Assembly: GCA_030144725.1 (NCBI GenBank) | Contig: JASKMD010000007.1 | Location: 8,357,568-8,421,567, forward strand | Direction: 5' to 3' | Length of the DNA stretch: 64,000 nucleotides | From: Haematococcus lacustris | Taxonomy: Eukaryota > Chlorophyta > Chlorophyceae > Chlamydomonadales > Haematococcaceae | Shown: piece after piece, positions 11,775 to 22,160 of the stretch | Layout: each line of letters begins with the position of its first letter | Position numbering within the stretch: position 1 is the stretch's first letter | Notes under the pieces: generated by a model | What the model saw: the letters and a program-made list of their open reading frames with translations, nothing else | What the model was told of the DNA's origin: nothing | The model's database searches: none | Translations under genes and position numbers: made by a program

Positions 11775-11927
11775 TGACACGGCCAGGGTTTAGAACGTTT
11801 CCCCCGAGGAGTCGAACCTCTGAAGCAGGTGTGCACGAAGGCCCATCTGCCCCTTTCGCCCACCATGTCACACTGCAGTACAGAAGTACCGTGAGGCGAG
11901 CTAGGCTTCGAGGAGCCGTTCGCTACA
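11775..11927 (-). repeat. gypsy C 5' LTR (153 bp)
   Basis: Near-identical to 2845-2997. It starts TGTAGCGAACGG at 11927 and ends GTGTCA at 11775 on the minus strand. The base after its TG end is the first base of the GGGTC satellite. The sequence inside it (TGCCTGACTGCC) is not an obvious tRNA primer site. Confidence 0.8.
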
Positions 11928-14680
11928 GTCGGGTCGGGTCGGGTCGGGTCGGGTCGGGTCGGGTCGGGTCGGGTCGGGTCGGGTCGGGTCGGGTCGGGTC
12001 GGGTCGGGTCGGGTCGGGTCGGGTCGGGTCGGGTCGGGTCGGGTCGGGTCGGGTCGGGTCGGGTCGGGTCGGGTCGGGTCGGGTCGGGTCGGGTCGGGTC
12101 GGGTCGGGTCGGGTCGGGTCGGGTCGGGTCGGGTCGGGTCGGGTCGGGTCGGGTCGGGTCGGGTCGGGTCGGGTCGGGTCGGGTCGGGTCGGGTCGGGTC
12201 GGGGCGGGGCGGGGCGGGGCGGGGCGGGGCGGGGCGGGGCGGGGCGGGGCGGGGCGGGGCGGGGCGGGGCGGGGCGGGGCGGGGCGGGGCGGGGCGGGGC
12301 GGGGCGGGGCGGGGCGGGGCGGGGCGGGGCGGGGCGGGGCGGGGCGGGGCGGGGCGGGGCGGGGCGGGGCGGGGCGGGGCGGGGCGGGGCGGGGCGGGGC
12401 GGGGCGGGGCGGGGCGGGGCGGGGCGGGGCGGGGCGGGGCGGGGCGGGGCGGGGCGGGGCGGGGCGGGGCGGGGCGGGGCGGGGCGGGGCGGGGCGGGGC
12501 GGGGCGGGGCGGGGCGGGGCGGGGCGGGGCGGGGCGGGGCGGGGCGGGGCGGGGCGGGGCGGGGCGGGGCGGGGCGGGGCGGGGCGGGGCGGGGCGGGGC
12601 GGGGCGGGGCGGGGCGGGGCGGGGCGGGGCGGGGCGGGGCGGGGCGGGGCGGGGCGGGGCGGGGCGGGGCGGGGCGGGGCGGGGCGGGGCGGGGCGGGGC
12701 GGGGCGGGGCGGGGCGGGGCGGGGCGGGGCGGGGCGGGGCGGGGCGGGGCGGGGCGGGGCGGGGCGGGGCGGGGCGGGGCGGGGCGGGGCGGGGCGGGGC
12801 GGGGCGGGGCGGGGCGGGGCGGGGCGGGGCGGGGCGGGGCGGGGCGGGGCGGGGCGGGGCGGGGCGGGGCGGGGCGGGGCGGGGCGGGGCGGGGCGGGGC
12901 GGGGCGGGGCGGGGCGGGGCGGGGCGGGGCGGGGCGGGGCGGGGCGGGGCGGGGCGGGGCGGGGCGGGGCGGGGCGGGGCGGGGCGGGGCGGGGCGGGGC
13001 GGGGCGGGGCGGGGCGGGGCGGGGCGGGGCGGGGCGGGGCGGGGCGGGGCGGGGCGGGGCGGGGCGGGGCGGGGCGGGGCGGGGCGGGGCGGGGCGGGGC
13101 GGGGCGGGGCGGGGCGGGGCGGGGCGGGGCGGGGCGGGGCGGGGCGGGGCGGGGCGGGGCGGGGCGGGGCGGGGCGGGGCGGGGCGGGGCGGGGCGGGGC
13201 GGGGCGGGGCGGGGCGGGGCGGGGCGGGGCGGGGCGGGGCGGGGCGGGGCGGGGCGGGGCGGGGCGGGGCGGGGCGGGGCGGGGCGGGGCGGGGCGGGGC
13301 GGGGCGGGGCGGGGCGGGGCGGGGCGGGGCGGGGCGGGGCGGGGCGGGGCGGGGCGGGGCGGGGCGGGGCGGGGCGGGGCGGGGCGGGGCGGGGCGGGGC
13401 GGGGCGGGGCGGGGCGGGGCGGGGCGGGGCGGGGCGGGGCGGGGCGGGGCGGGGCGGGGCGGGGCGGGGCGGGGCGGGGCGGGGCGGGGCGGGGCGGGGC
13501 GGGGCGGGGCGGGGCGGGGCGGGGCGGGGCGGGGCGGGGCGGGGCGGGGCGGGGCGGGGCGGGGCGGGGCGGGGCGGGGCGGGGCGGGGCGGGGCGGGGC
13601 GGGGCGGGGCGGGGCGGGGCGGGGCGGGGCGGGGCGGGGCGGGGCGGGGCGGGGCGGGGCGGGGCGGGGCGGGGCGGGGCGGGGCGGGGCGGGGCGGGGC
13701 GGGGCGGGGCGGGGCGGGGCGGGGCGGGGCGGGGCGGGGCGGGGCGGGGCGGGGCGGGGCGGGGCGGGGCGGGGCGGGGCGGGGCGGGGCGGGGCGGGGC
13801 GGGGCGGGGCGGGGCGGGGCGGGGCGGGGCGGGGCGGGGCGGGGCGGGGCGGGGCGGGGCGGGGCGGGGCGGGGCGGGGCGGGGCGGGGCGGGGCGGGGC
13901 GGGGCGGGGCGGGGCGGGGCGGGGCGGGGCGGGGCGGGGCGGGGCGGGGCGGGGCGGGGCGGGGCGGGGCGGGGCGGGGCGGGGCGGGGCGGGGCGGGGC
14001 GGGGCGGGGCGGGGCGGGGCGGGGCGGGGCGGGGCGGGGCGGGGCGGGGCGGGGCGGGGCGGGGCGGGGCGGGGCGGGCGGGGCGGGGCGGGGCGGGGCG
14101 GGGCGGGGCGGGGCGGGGCGGGGCGGGGCGGGGCGGGGCGGGGCGGGGCGGGGCGGGGCGGGGCGGGGCGGGGCGGGGCGGGGCGGGGCGGGGCGGGGCG
14201 GGGCGGGGCGGGGCGGGGCGGGGCGGGGCGGGGCGGGGCGGGGCGGGGCGGGGCGGGGCGGGGCGGGGCGGGGCGGGGCGGGGCGGGGCGGGGCGGGGCG
14301 GGGCGGGGCGGGGCGGGGCGGGGCGGGGCGGGGCGGGGCGGGGCGGGGCGGGGCGGGGCGGGGCGGGGCGGGGCGGGGCGGGGCGGGGCGGGGCGGGGCG
14401 GGGCGGGGCGGGGCGGGGCGGGGCGGGGCGGGGCGGGGCGGGGCGGGGCGGGGCGGGGCGGGGCGGGGCGGGGCGGGGCGGGGCGGGGCGGGGCGGGGCG
14501 GGGCGGGGCGGGGCGGGGCGGGGCGGGGCGGGGCGGGGCGGGGCGGGGCGGGGCGGGGCGGGGCGGGGCGGGGCGGGGCGGGGGCGGGGCGGGGCGGGGC
14601 GGGGCGGGGCGGGGCGGGGCGGGGCGGGGCGGGGCGGGGCGGGGCGGGGCGGGGCGGGGCGGGGCGGGGCGGGGCGGGGG
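11928..14680. repeat. GGGTC array switching to GGGGC array
   Basis: About 54 copies of GGGTC (11928-12200) change in one step to about 496 copies of GGGGC (12201-14680). Only two phase slips are visible in the second part (a four-base unit near 14075, an extra G near 14580). All frames on both strands are open for about 1000 codons as an artefact of the unit. Confidence 0.98.
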
Positions 14681-14724
14681 GTTGAAGAGGACGTGGTCTG
14701 GGAGGTGGTAGATAAGTGAGGAAT

Positions 14725-14881
14725 GATTGAGGGATGACATACTCGCTACTCTGCATGCACAGATGCTGAAGCAAGCCAAGGCGATCCACTTGGCATTTGA
14801 CGGATAAACATTACTGGATACGATGCACTGTATAGAGAGTACTTGCATGAAGGTTACCAACTCCATATTGGGAACACCTGA
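14725..14881 (-). mobile_element. end of a TCAGG-family DNA transposon
   Basis: On the minus strand from 14881 the sequence TCAGGTGTTCCCAATATGG followed by GTTGGTAACCTTCATGCAAG matches the left termini at 19245, 21880 and 22161. The partner terminus was not found; the body would extend left towards the satellite. Confidence 0.6.
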
Positions 14882-17240
14882 GCTGAGGAATGGGTGTAGC
14901 TAATGACAAGCTCACCAACTGCAACCCTTCTTGAAGGCATCAAACACTCGTAACACTCGGAATTCCCAGGTGGTGATCTGCTACTTTATCCTCTGGACTA
15001 CGGACCCCGGTCATATCACATCTTAATGCCTTCTTATTCAGTCATATGACCGTTTCCTCAGCAGATCGGTCGCGCCCTACGGGCCTACGCGACTAACAAC
15101 GAAAGGAGGAAGTGGAAGAGTATACCGAGAGGAGGAAGTTTAAGAGTATACCTTTAAAGGCCTAAACCTTAACATGGTTGTGGATGGGAGAGGACCAGGC
15201 TTGGGAAGAGTTAGGGCACCCAAGGGCAGCAAATGTGGCCACCGACTCCAAGCTGGCTGCAAAAGTTATGGCTAGCACCTCTGCCAGCCACCTCTTTGCC
15301 ATCTGAGAGAAACTGGGGGAAAGTGGGGCTGACATAAGAAGCACATGGATTGTCTCCACATCCGCCTGCTGCCATGCCTGCCATTGCACATGACCGCTCC
15401 ACTGCTGCCACTGAGCAGGCCTTGGTGTTGTCACGGAAGGGAATCAGACGCCTGCGCCAGGCTAGACCAGGTGCCAAGGCAGCCTCCCCACCTCAGTAGG
15501 GCCCCTGAGGCAGCCAGGCGTAAGCTTCTCTCCCAAGGGTGGCTTTGGTGGCAATATCTATTCCACCTTCAAATGCCCTCTACCTGCACAACACAGTACC
15601 GCACAACCAGCTTTATGAGACAAACTTGGGAGATCACTGTCATTGGCGGTGTCATTCAACAATGCCCACATGCCACGACATGATTTGCAAACTTGTCCAC
15701 TCACCACTGGTTGTTTGCCATTGAGCAGTTGACGTAGTAGGCTCTCCAACCTCAAATGGCATGTGCTCCTCTGCAAGGTGACAAAGTGGTGAGTGGAAGC
15801 ATACAGTGTTGAGGTAGGGATGGACAAGTTTGCCTAACAACTGGCTGCAGCAGGACACCCACTTGCATTAACAGTTTCAGTGGCTCTGACATCACTGTCA
15901 CCCCAGTGGCCCTTGAACTGCTATCAGCCCCAAGGTTCCACCATGTGCCACGCCCTGAGGACACAGCTAGGGTGCAATGACAAGCAAGCCAGAAGACGGG
16001 CACAAGGCTGGCAACAGCAAGGCGCCAAGACGCAAGCACTTCCTCCTAAAGAAAGCGAAGAAAACCAAGACTACAACAACTGTCCAGACTTCTTGATACC
16101 AGTCGTAAACAGTCGGGAGCAACAAGTCACGTAGTAGAAGAAGGGGTAAGCTACGCCTCGATGACACAGCTTCAACTCCTGACAACCCTAGATATGGACA
16201 AGAGCTGATATGCCTGACTTGCTCCATACACCTACCTTCAACCTAGGAAAAGGGTGTCAGGAAGCAGCAGGTGGTGGGCACTGGCAGCAAGCAACAGGTT
16301 GAAGGCAGCACTGAGAGATGGGGCAACAGCATGGGACCATACCCCACCCAATTGAGCAGCAGCAAAACAGCAGGTATCATCAAGCCCCCGAATGGCATAG
16401 CTAGCCCAATACGCTAACACAACTACCCATGTTGTTACGATCGTCACTGTCATGAACGCCCTCCGCACCTCTGAACACCACTTCAGCCATCCCTGTCACC
16501 TTGCCCCATATACTCTAAACAATCAGCTGCATGATATGAATGAAATAGTGCAGCAAGCCAATGCCACCACCATTTATCTTGCACGAGGTAGCCATCGTGT
16601 ATCTGCTGACGTGCATAGCGAACTGGGCTGTGCAGCCCGCAATGCAATGATGGAGGTTCCAATTACATAATCTAATGGAGCGGTGTCAGGGACCACACTT
16701 GTGAGCAAGCAGGCATGTCCATGGTGGACAACACCAGGCCACTCCCAACAGCCTGCAGACACCACCCACTCACTTGCAGAAGCAGCTGACCGCCGTGCTT
16801 CAGCTGCAAGCACGCACAGGACGGCAATAAGGCATTCTTGGCATGCATAAACCAAACCGAACGAATTCACAGTGGCTGCATGTGATCTTGCAAGCGCAGT
16901 TGCATCATAGGCAGTAGTGAGCACATGGGCCCACCAAAGCAGACTGGTTGTGGCAAACGCCTCAAGTGTCTCTAAAGCACGCACACAGTGCATCCGAGAT
17001 GGTGCTGAGAACCCCACTCTCTTCCACAAACTCAGCTGCGCAGTGCACATGGGCGCATCATACACGGCGATTGAAGTGCACTGTTCTTTTGGCCATGCAT
17101 CTTGGCTACATTGCCATGTCAGCTGCAATCTGTTGTTGACTGCTGGACTCCACTGCTACACTAAGCAACAGCATGGAAGCGAGCGAGCAGTCACATCCCC
17201 TACGGCATGGGGGTCCACATGCACATTGCGGGCATTAGGC
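14882..17240. other. unresolved region with possible exons
   Basis: Normal-complexity DNA with many short minus-strand frames, the longest at 16574-17128, bounded by plausible splice signals (ttgcag at its 5' side, gtgagt inside). I recognise no domain in any frame. It may be an intron-rich transposon or host gene, or decayed non-coding sequence. No RNA gene seen. Confidence 0.3.
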
Positions 17241-17267
17241 TGATGTAAGCAAGCATTCACACCGTTA

Positions 17268-17458
17268 CCCCACACCCACCTTCCTCCTGCATAATTAGCA
17301 ACTGCTTCCTCACGAGCATTAAGAGCTGCTTGTCGAGATCAGACAGGCACCGACTCTCCGGATTGTCCACGGGCAGTGTTTTGACCATATCTATTTTTTG
17401 TTTTACATTTCTAATGGAGTCCTGTAGCTGCTCCATCTGCTGCTCAGGCGTCACCATG
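17268..17458 (-). CDS. candidate exon, short coiled-coil protein
   Basis: Starting at ATG 17458 the minus strand reads about 60 residues (MVTPEQQMEQLQDSIRNVKQ, later SRCLSDLDKQLLMLVRKQLL). It is rich in heptad-like Leu/Ile and charged residues and ends at a good splice donor (GGAAG/GTGGGT). It is preceded by a pyrimidine-rich tcttgcag just before the ATG, so an upstream non-coding exon is possible. The amino acid composition looks like real protein and unlike the neighbouring frames. Function unknown; downstream exons not identified. Confidence 0.4.
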
Positions 17459-17929
17459 ACTGCAAGACCAGACAAAGGAAGCAAGCACAGGTATGAATAA
17501 TGAAGCAAGAGCCAAGTCATCAGCGAGTTACCGAGCTGGCCTCACACGCGCGCTTCTGCAATGCTCTCTTAGCAGCTGCCAACGCAAGCGCAATTAGTGC
17601 TTCCACCCCACAGTCTCAATGAACCATACAGCCGAACACGAGCCGATAAAGTCGATGCGCTGTAGAAGTGTTGTGGCGTCAAGTGACTTGGCTTTGTTAG
17701 CCCCTGTATAACGACGTGCGGAAATAGACGGCAAAATGAGCCATGTTTCGGACGGACCTGACCTAACTGACTCTACACACCGCTTCGCGATGTAAGAGTT
17801 GCACGCCTTGCCGCAGCGCCGCGCACGCTAGCTTCCGTTCAGAGGACAGGCCTGTGGTGATTGCTGAAGGGGTGAGTGCTGCCACTGCTGGTGCTTGCTG
17901 ATGCTGTTGTTGTTGATGCTATGAGATTG

Positions 17930-18274
17930 CTCTCAAGCACTGGATACGACTATCTGTAGCCTTGGTCGCTAGGTTCAGTCGTACACAGAGCTGCTTAAGC
18001 TGACTCAGCGTGATGCCCTTTTGTGGCGAGGATGGTGTGGCTAGCTGTGTCTTCGCGCTTTGTTGGTGATGTCCGCCAATCGTTGCTGCCGGCTGTGTTT
18101 TGATTCCTTGCATTTGCAACTGAGTTGTATTCCTCCCTTGTGCGCCTGTGATGCTTGCTTACCTGTATGCACAGGCTTGGTCACTACAGTTGGACTAGGG
18201 CTGGCTCCAGCACCCAGGGCACCAGCAGGGCTGGCTGCAGCATCCAGGGCATCATCTGACAGATAGTCACTCAA
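17930..18274 (-). CDS. candidate two-exon small protein with SAP-like motif
   Basis: Exon 1 begins MSDYLSDDALDAAASPAGAL at 18274 and ends at a consensus donor (ACAG/GTAAGC, about 18159). Exon 2, after a cag acceptor near 18120, reads QGIKTQPAATIGGHHQQSAK and then ITLSQLKQLCVRLNLATKAT before the stop. The last segment resembles a SAP-type DNA-binding helix-extended-helix. The inferred protein is about 100 residues. Both the splicing and the SAP assignment are inference from short sequence. Confidence 0.35.
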
Positions 18275-18409
18275 CTGGCCACTCCACCCACCTCTCCCCA
18301 GTGGCCTGCGCTGATCTTTGCTGCTGACAGGAGCTTGACCACTCCACCACGCTCTCCCACATTTTTAGATGCGCTGTCACGCAACGAAGAGATTCTTGAG
18401 TTTTGCTGA

Positions 18410-18986
18410 CTAGTAGCCAGCTTGGTTGAGGCATGTGATGAAGGCTTGGCACTGGCTCTTGGCGTCATGCTTAGGCAAGTGAACACAGCCCACCACACAG
18501 TGCATCGCTGTGTACACGCCTGCAACTGCACCCCGGCTTGAGGTGGAGGAGGGGGGTATAGCAGCCCGGGCCGCCGGGCCAGTGGCTGTTGGAGTGGAGC
18601 CCATTGAGGTGACAGTTTTGCTGGGAGATGGTGGTGGTACGGAGCGGTGGCCTGGCTGGAGATAATCGGAAAATCGAAGTGGAGGTTTGATAGCTCTGGC
18701 CAAATGAGACCTGGGTGCTGGGGGTAGGGGTGGGGATGAGGTAGGGGTGGAGGTAGCGGCAGGGTGCACCTGGCTCAAGGCTGGAGTTTGAGGTGGTGTT
18801 AGGGGTGGAGGTGATGGCGATGGAGCAAGGGCAGTTGAGTGAAGGCCTTGGTGGAGAGAGAAGTACCACCATGTGGTCACCCTTGCTGTCGAAGGCAATG
18901 GCACTGACACCCACTTCTTCACATAGACCTACAACAAACACAAAGGACATTTGGTACGTTTGACCGTGCTCGTAAAAAGGGTTCAT
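18410..18986 (-). other. Pro/Ser-rich open frame, uncertain
   Basis: After a possible acceptor (tttgttgtag, about 18935) the minus strand is open for about 170 codons, reading VSVPLPSTARVTTWWYFSLH and then a Pro/Thr-rich stretch. A second frame is open over the same interval. Low complexity makes chance openness likely; it may be an exon of the same transcript as 17930-18274. Confidence 0.25.
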
Positions 18987-19244
18987 GCAGTAGACAAGTC
19001 CTGTAGCCCTAATGCTACTTCAAAATGTACATGAGTTGTAATCAAACACAGGCCGCGAGCTCATCATAGTGAAGGCCAGTGCTGCTGTGTCTATTGCCAA
19101 CTTCAACTCAATCCCTCTAGTGTTTGTGCCTGTTGCTAGAGCTGCAACAGCTCAGCTCACACACGATCCCTTGCGAGGGGTTAGTATCTTGTGCTGTTGT
19201 AGGCTCAGTGATACAGCTCAGTAGGGCTTTGCCCTCTACCGACA
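18987..19244. other. no gene seen
   Basis: Unique-looking sequence with no supported coding frame, ending at accgaca, the 7 bases before the TCAGG terminus at 19245. Confidence 0.4.
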
Positions 19245-19540
19245 TCAGGGATCCCCAACATGGGTTACACAAGTACTCTCTCAATACTGCATCGTTTCCA
19301 ATAACGTATGCCACATTGGCAGCTGCAAATGACATCAGCGCAAGCCATTGCATTCTCTGCTCGCGGGCTGCCCCACGTGCCCGCTAGGGCACGACCGTTA
19401 AGACTAACACTGACCACTCTCCATGACTGGAGCCATGTTTACGGCTGACAATGACAAAGGCCACAATTTACGGAGACAACAATGAGCTAGCATCCTTGAT
19501 TAGTACTGACCAGTGCCGGTTGCATGTCACCAGTTCTGGC
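19245..19540 (+). mobile_element. left end of a TCAGG-family DNA transposon
   Basis: TCAGGGATCCCCAACATGGG followed by GTACTCTCTCAATACTGCAT matches the termini at 21880 and 22161. A right terminus with the flank accgaca was not found, so the copy is truncated or disrupted at the gypsy A LTR. Confidence 0.65.
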
Positions 19541-19544
19541 TGCA

Positions 19545-20234
19545 TGAGAGCAGGGGCAGCAGCAGCGGGAGCAGCAGCAGCAGGGGGGGGCAGCAGCAGC
19601 GGCAGCAGCAATTGCAGCAGCAGGGGCAGCAGCAGCAGCAGGGGCAACAGCAGGGGCAGCAGCAGCAGGGGTAGCAGTAGCAGGGGCACCAGCAGCAGCA
19701 GGGGCAAGGGCAGCAGCAGGGGCAGCAGTTGGGGCAGCAGCAGCAGCGGTGGCAGCGGCGGTGGCAGCAATGTCAGCGGCGCGGTGGGGTGGTTGGGGTG
19801 GGGTGGCACTCACCTGGCAAATAGCACATCATGACCAATACAGCGGCAACAAGACTAGCAACAGCTGCAGGTATCGGCAGCAGGATTGGCAACGGGAGGC
19901 AAACAGCAGGAGCACGCTGTTGTGGTGTGGGTGCGGCCACCAGTGGAGGGACCTCCTGCAAGCAAGCAACTCATTACTTGCCTTCAGATACTTGATGACT
20001 GCTGCTGGGAAGGGGGTGGGGGAGTGAACATGGGAGTGAATGAGTGAAGGTGGGGAGGGGAGGTATGTTGCGTTAGCGGCTATAGTGTTCTGAGGTATCC
20101 ATCGTAGATCAGGGCGTAGTCCATCTACCTGGGAATCGGACCCAGCCTCAGAACACCTCACCACTAACACTTTCTCACATGGGAGTAGAGATCTCAGATC
20201 CGCATGCTACTTTACTGAGCATGGTCACGTAACA
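19545..20234 (-). repeat. gypsy A LTR with internal CAG/GGCAGC microsatellite
   Basis: Starts TGTTACGTGACCATGCTCAG at 20234 on the minus strand and matches the plus-strand LTR at 57987-58493 and the inverted partial copy at 58494-58787. Its distal part (19550-19790) is a long GGCAGC/CAG microsatellite. The exact 3' end is uncertain because the repeat blurs it. Confidence 0.75.
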
Positions 20235-20393
20235 TTCCCCCCCACCTGGCTCAGCTGCACTCAGCTGACCACCGTGGTGTTGCCCCGCTCAGGCACATTG
20301 TGCCGTCACTCGCGCCCACACTAGCGCTAGGTGTCTGAGCTCCTTTCATGGCCTCCTCACATCAGCCCACCGCCTCAGCCTCGACCATATCAG
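20235..20393 (-). pseudogene. gypsy A 3' end with polypurine tract
   Basis: Continuation of gypsy A beyond the chromodomain: the minus strand reads gatatggtcgaggctgaggc, the stop TGA, an untranslated tail and the tract AGGTGGGGGGGAA immediately before the LTR. It is the same sequence as 57830-57986 plus strand. It is separated from the chromodomain by the hAT at 20394-21302 and the Dualen block. Confidence 0.8.
20386..20393. repeat. 8-bp TSD of hAT2, left copy
   Basis: CATATCAG, exactly repeated at 21303-21310. Removing the insert restores gypsy A sequence as seen in the copy near 57825. Confidence 0.92.
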
Positions 20394-21302
20394 TAAGGTT
20401 CCCAAATAGACATCTCTATGTCCATGTAGTAAATAGTATAGACTAGAGATAGTAAATAGTGTAGTCTAGTCGACTATTTCGTCACCAAATCAACTCGTTT
20501 CAGTCGCAATGGGGCGTACATCAGCCTGCCAGACACGTCGTGCTAGTCTTAAGAGCAGTCAGTATCAGTTGCAATTCCGTTGACATGCCGGCCAAAGGAT
20601 TGCCCGCGTCCGTAGTCGACGAACTCCGATGGCGGCAGCTGCTGGCCCATCGGGCTAGCATCTACAGCAAGCGCTTCTCACTTAAGGTCTATGAGTTTCA
20701 AGGACAAAGCGTTTGCAAAGCCGTTTGCGGCGATTGTGACCAGTCCTACAGCTGCGTGAACATGACTACCACAAATGAACACAAGTGCAGGCCAAAGCGA
20801 CAGCGTGTTGACACGACAGCAGCAGCAGCAGCAGCAGGAGCAGCAGAGCTGCCTTTCCAGCGAATCGCGAAGTGCTGGAATGGTACGGCGCTGTGTTGTG
20901 GAGCAAATCTGGCAGAGATTCCAGATGTTCTTCATAGGTGCAGAGATCCCCTTCCCCTTCAACAGACTGCTATGGGTGCAACGGTGGAGCAGACGCGGAG
21001 CTGCTTGCCCTGATGGGCGAGTAAGACGACCACCATCTCCGAGGCCGCAAACCCCCTATTTCAGATGTCCATGTCAAGATGTCAATGCCCGTGCCTATGA
21101 CTCCATATGCATGTGAATTTTAACTGCAACAACGATGACAATGAGTTCTCCCGTTGACACTGCTGATAGCACTGCAACCGCCTACGGCAAGGTTTTCTTT
21201 TTTTTGCATGGAGCGACTAGACTATCTCTATTCTAGTCAAAAATAGTACTATTTCGACTAGTACTATATCTAGTCTATTTATAGTCTATTTTACGAACCT
21301 TA
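20394..21302 (+). mobile_element. hAT2: 909-bp non-autonomous hAT transposon
   Basis: Terminal inverted repeats TAAGGTTCCCAAATAGAC and TAAGGTTCGTAAAATAGAC are flanked by a perfect 8-bp target duplication (CATATCAG), the hAT signature. Subterminal DNA at both ends is dense in ctagtc/tagtcta motifs, likely transposase binding sites (inference). The interior holds one open frame but no catalytic transposase domain, so it must be moved in trans. Confidence 0.88.
20585..21013 (+). CDS. hAT2 residual N-terminal zinc-finger-like ORF
   Basis: From ATG 20585 the frame reads MPAKGLPASVVDELRWRQLL, then a Cys/His cluster (VCKAVCGDCDQSYSC, followed by NEHKC), a basic patch (RPKRQRV) and a poly-Ala run encoded by a GCA microsatellite. 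In hAT transposases the N-terminus carries a BED-type zinc finger that binds element ends. This frame looks like such a DNA-binding exon retained without the catalytic part. BED assignment is tentative because the His/Cys spacing is not canonical. It could be spliced; beyond about 20870 the composition degrades. Confidence 0.45.
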   Translation: MPAKGLPASVVDELRWRQLLAHRASIYSKRFSLKVYEFQGQSVCKAVCGDCDQSYSCVNMTTTNEHKCRPKRQRVDTTAAAAAAGAAELPFQRIAKCWNGTALCCGANLAEIPDVLHRCRDPLPLQQTAMGATVEQTRSCLP

Positions 21303-21310
21303 CATATCAG
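21303..21310. repeat. 8-bp TSD of hAT2, right copy
   Basis: CATATCAG, identical to 20386-20393. Confidence 0.92.
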
Positions 21311-21328
21311 CCTCCAAACCGAGCTTTT

Positions 21329-21337
21329 GTAGATACG
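21329..21337 (-). repeat. Dualen2 target-site duplication, 3' copy
   Basis: CGTATCTAC on the minus strand, followed by gypsy A sequence aaaagctcggtttggag. The 5' copy is GCGTATCTAC at 37307-37316. Confidence 0.8.
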
Positions 21338-21516
21338 AAAGAAAGAAAGAAAGACTACGCCCTCTCCGTCGGGCGTGCATTAAGGGAGGAGAGTAGCCTC
21401 GGGGCGTGCCCTTGCTACCCTCCCACCAGAGACAGGGGGGGGGGGGGGGGGGGAGGGTTGCCAGGCTACCGGGCGCACCCAGATGCCTTGCCAACATCCT
21501 CCCTCCCCCGCATAGC

Positions 21517-21879
21517 TCATCCAGTCGGTACCCTTGCCTTTCGTGTCCATTGTTTGCTTAGTTTTCCCAACTGTTTCGGTGGTTCAGCTTGTCGTCTCGC
21601 TATAACGAGTGCATGTGCTGTTTGTATGGCATGGCGGTGCAGCCACTTTAGCAAGTTGTCGTTTGTGTCATTTACTCCTAGCTCTAGAAGTTGTTTGTGG
21701 GTGTGGTCCTTGTATATTGTGCCACCCACTCCTAGCATGATGTTGATTTGTTTTGCGGAGGCACAATTGATGCCTGGGTGGAGTGCTTGGAGCAAGTTGG
21801 CGTGCTGCGCGGTCGCTTTGTGTAGTTGCTCTGCTGGGTCGGTGTCCATGCAATACTTTATTTCTATCAGGGTCACATG
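21517..21879 (-). pseudogene. Dualen2 restriction-like endonuclease C-terminus
   Basis: Reads HVTLIEIKYCMDTDPAEQLH, matching HVTILEIKYCAD of Dualen1. It contains the E-x-K of the PD-(D/E)XK nuclease, then LGVGGTIYKDHTHKQLLELG and the C-terminal helices to the stop at 21517. The PD half of the motif lies across the insertion at about 30940. About 119 residues remain here. Confidence 0.85.
21873..21879. repeat. 7-bp TSD of element X, left copy
   Basis: TCACATG, repeated exactly at 30863-30869. Joining across it restores the Dualen2 frame ...RHV/TLIEIK. Confidence 0.85.
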
Positions 21880-22153
21880 TCGGGCCCTCCCAACATGGGG
21901 TTGGTAATATGCATGCGATTACTCTCTCAATACTGCATCGTTTTCAATAGCGTTTATCACATTGGTAGCTGCAAATCAATGCGCGTCATCTGACCATCAG
22001 CGCTAGCCATTGGAGTCTTTGCTCGCGTACTGCCACATGTGCCCGCGAACAAATCACAGCGGCGAGACGGGTCTCTCTTAGACGGTGAGCCGCATCCCTG
22101 TGACCCCATCTACCTAGCGTAGTGAGCTGGTTGTGCACAAATGGAATGTCCGG

Positions 22154-22160
22154 CTGACAC
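22154..22160. repeat. 7-bp TSD of element Y, left copy
   Basis: CTGACAC, repeated exactly at 29882-29888. Confidence 0.85.

Larger units (their letters stand above)
2845..11927 (-). mobile_element. gypsy C: decayed Ty3/gypsy (chromovirus-like) LTR element
   Basis: Two 153-bp terminal repeats (2845-2997 and 11775-11927) start TG and end CA on the minus strand and differ at only two positions that I can see. Between them, reading on the minus strand, are gag-like, protease, RT, RNase H, integrase and chromodomain coding pieces in the usual Ty3/gypsy order. The gag side is interrupted by palindromic and C-rich repeats, and pol has frameshifts and an in-frame stop, so the copy is dead. No 5-bp target duplication is visible: the outer flanks are cagca and gtcgg, the right one being satellite. 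The two LTRs may therefore not derive from one intact insertion. Both outer sides lie close to GGGGC/GGGTC arrays. Confidence 0.75.
21338..21879 (-). mobile_element. Dualen2 3' end (separated by element X)
   Basis: Carries the last coding part of a Dualen/RandI LINE, a 3' UTR with a hairpin (21357-21376, ACGCCC pairing with GGGCGT) and a (CTTT)n tail at 21338-21353. The reading frame picks up exactly where the copy at 30863 breaks off, across a shared TCACATG duplication. Sequence near 21433 contains a run of more than 20 G. Confidence 0.88.

Noticed and set aside
11775..11927. tRNA-like hairpin or RNA gene in the 153-bp repeat
   Set aside because: The repeat has TG...CA ends, a duplicate at 2845 and an adjacent polypurine tract, fitting an LTR; no cloverleaf was found.
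11775..11927. 5-bp TSD for gypsy C
   Set aside because: The outer flanks (cagca; gtcgg) do not match, so I do not claim an intact insertion.
11672..14866. Open frames of about 1000 codons on both strands (Gly/Arg/Ala or Pro/Arg/Ala repeats)
   Set aside because: They are translations of the GGGTC/GGGGC satellite, which contains no stop in any frame; several overlapping frames are open at once.
19451..20170. Ser/Gly/Pro/Ala-rich ORFs on both strands
   Set aside because: Microsatellite inside the gypsy A LTR; open by composition.
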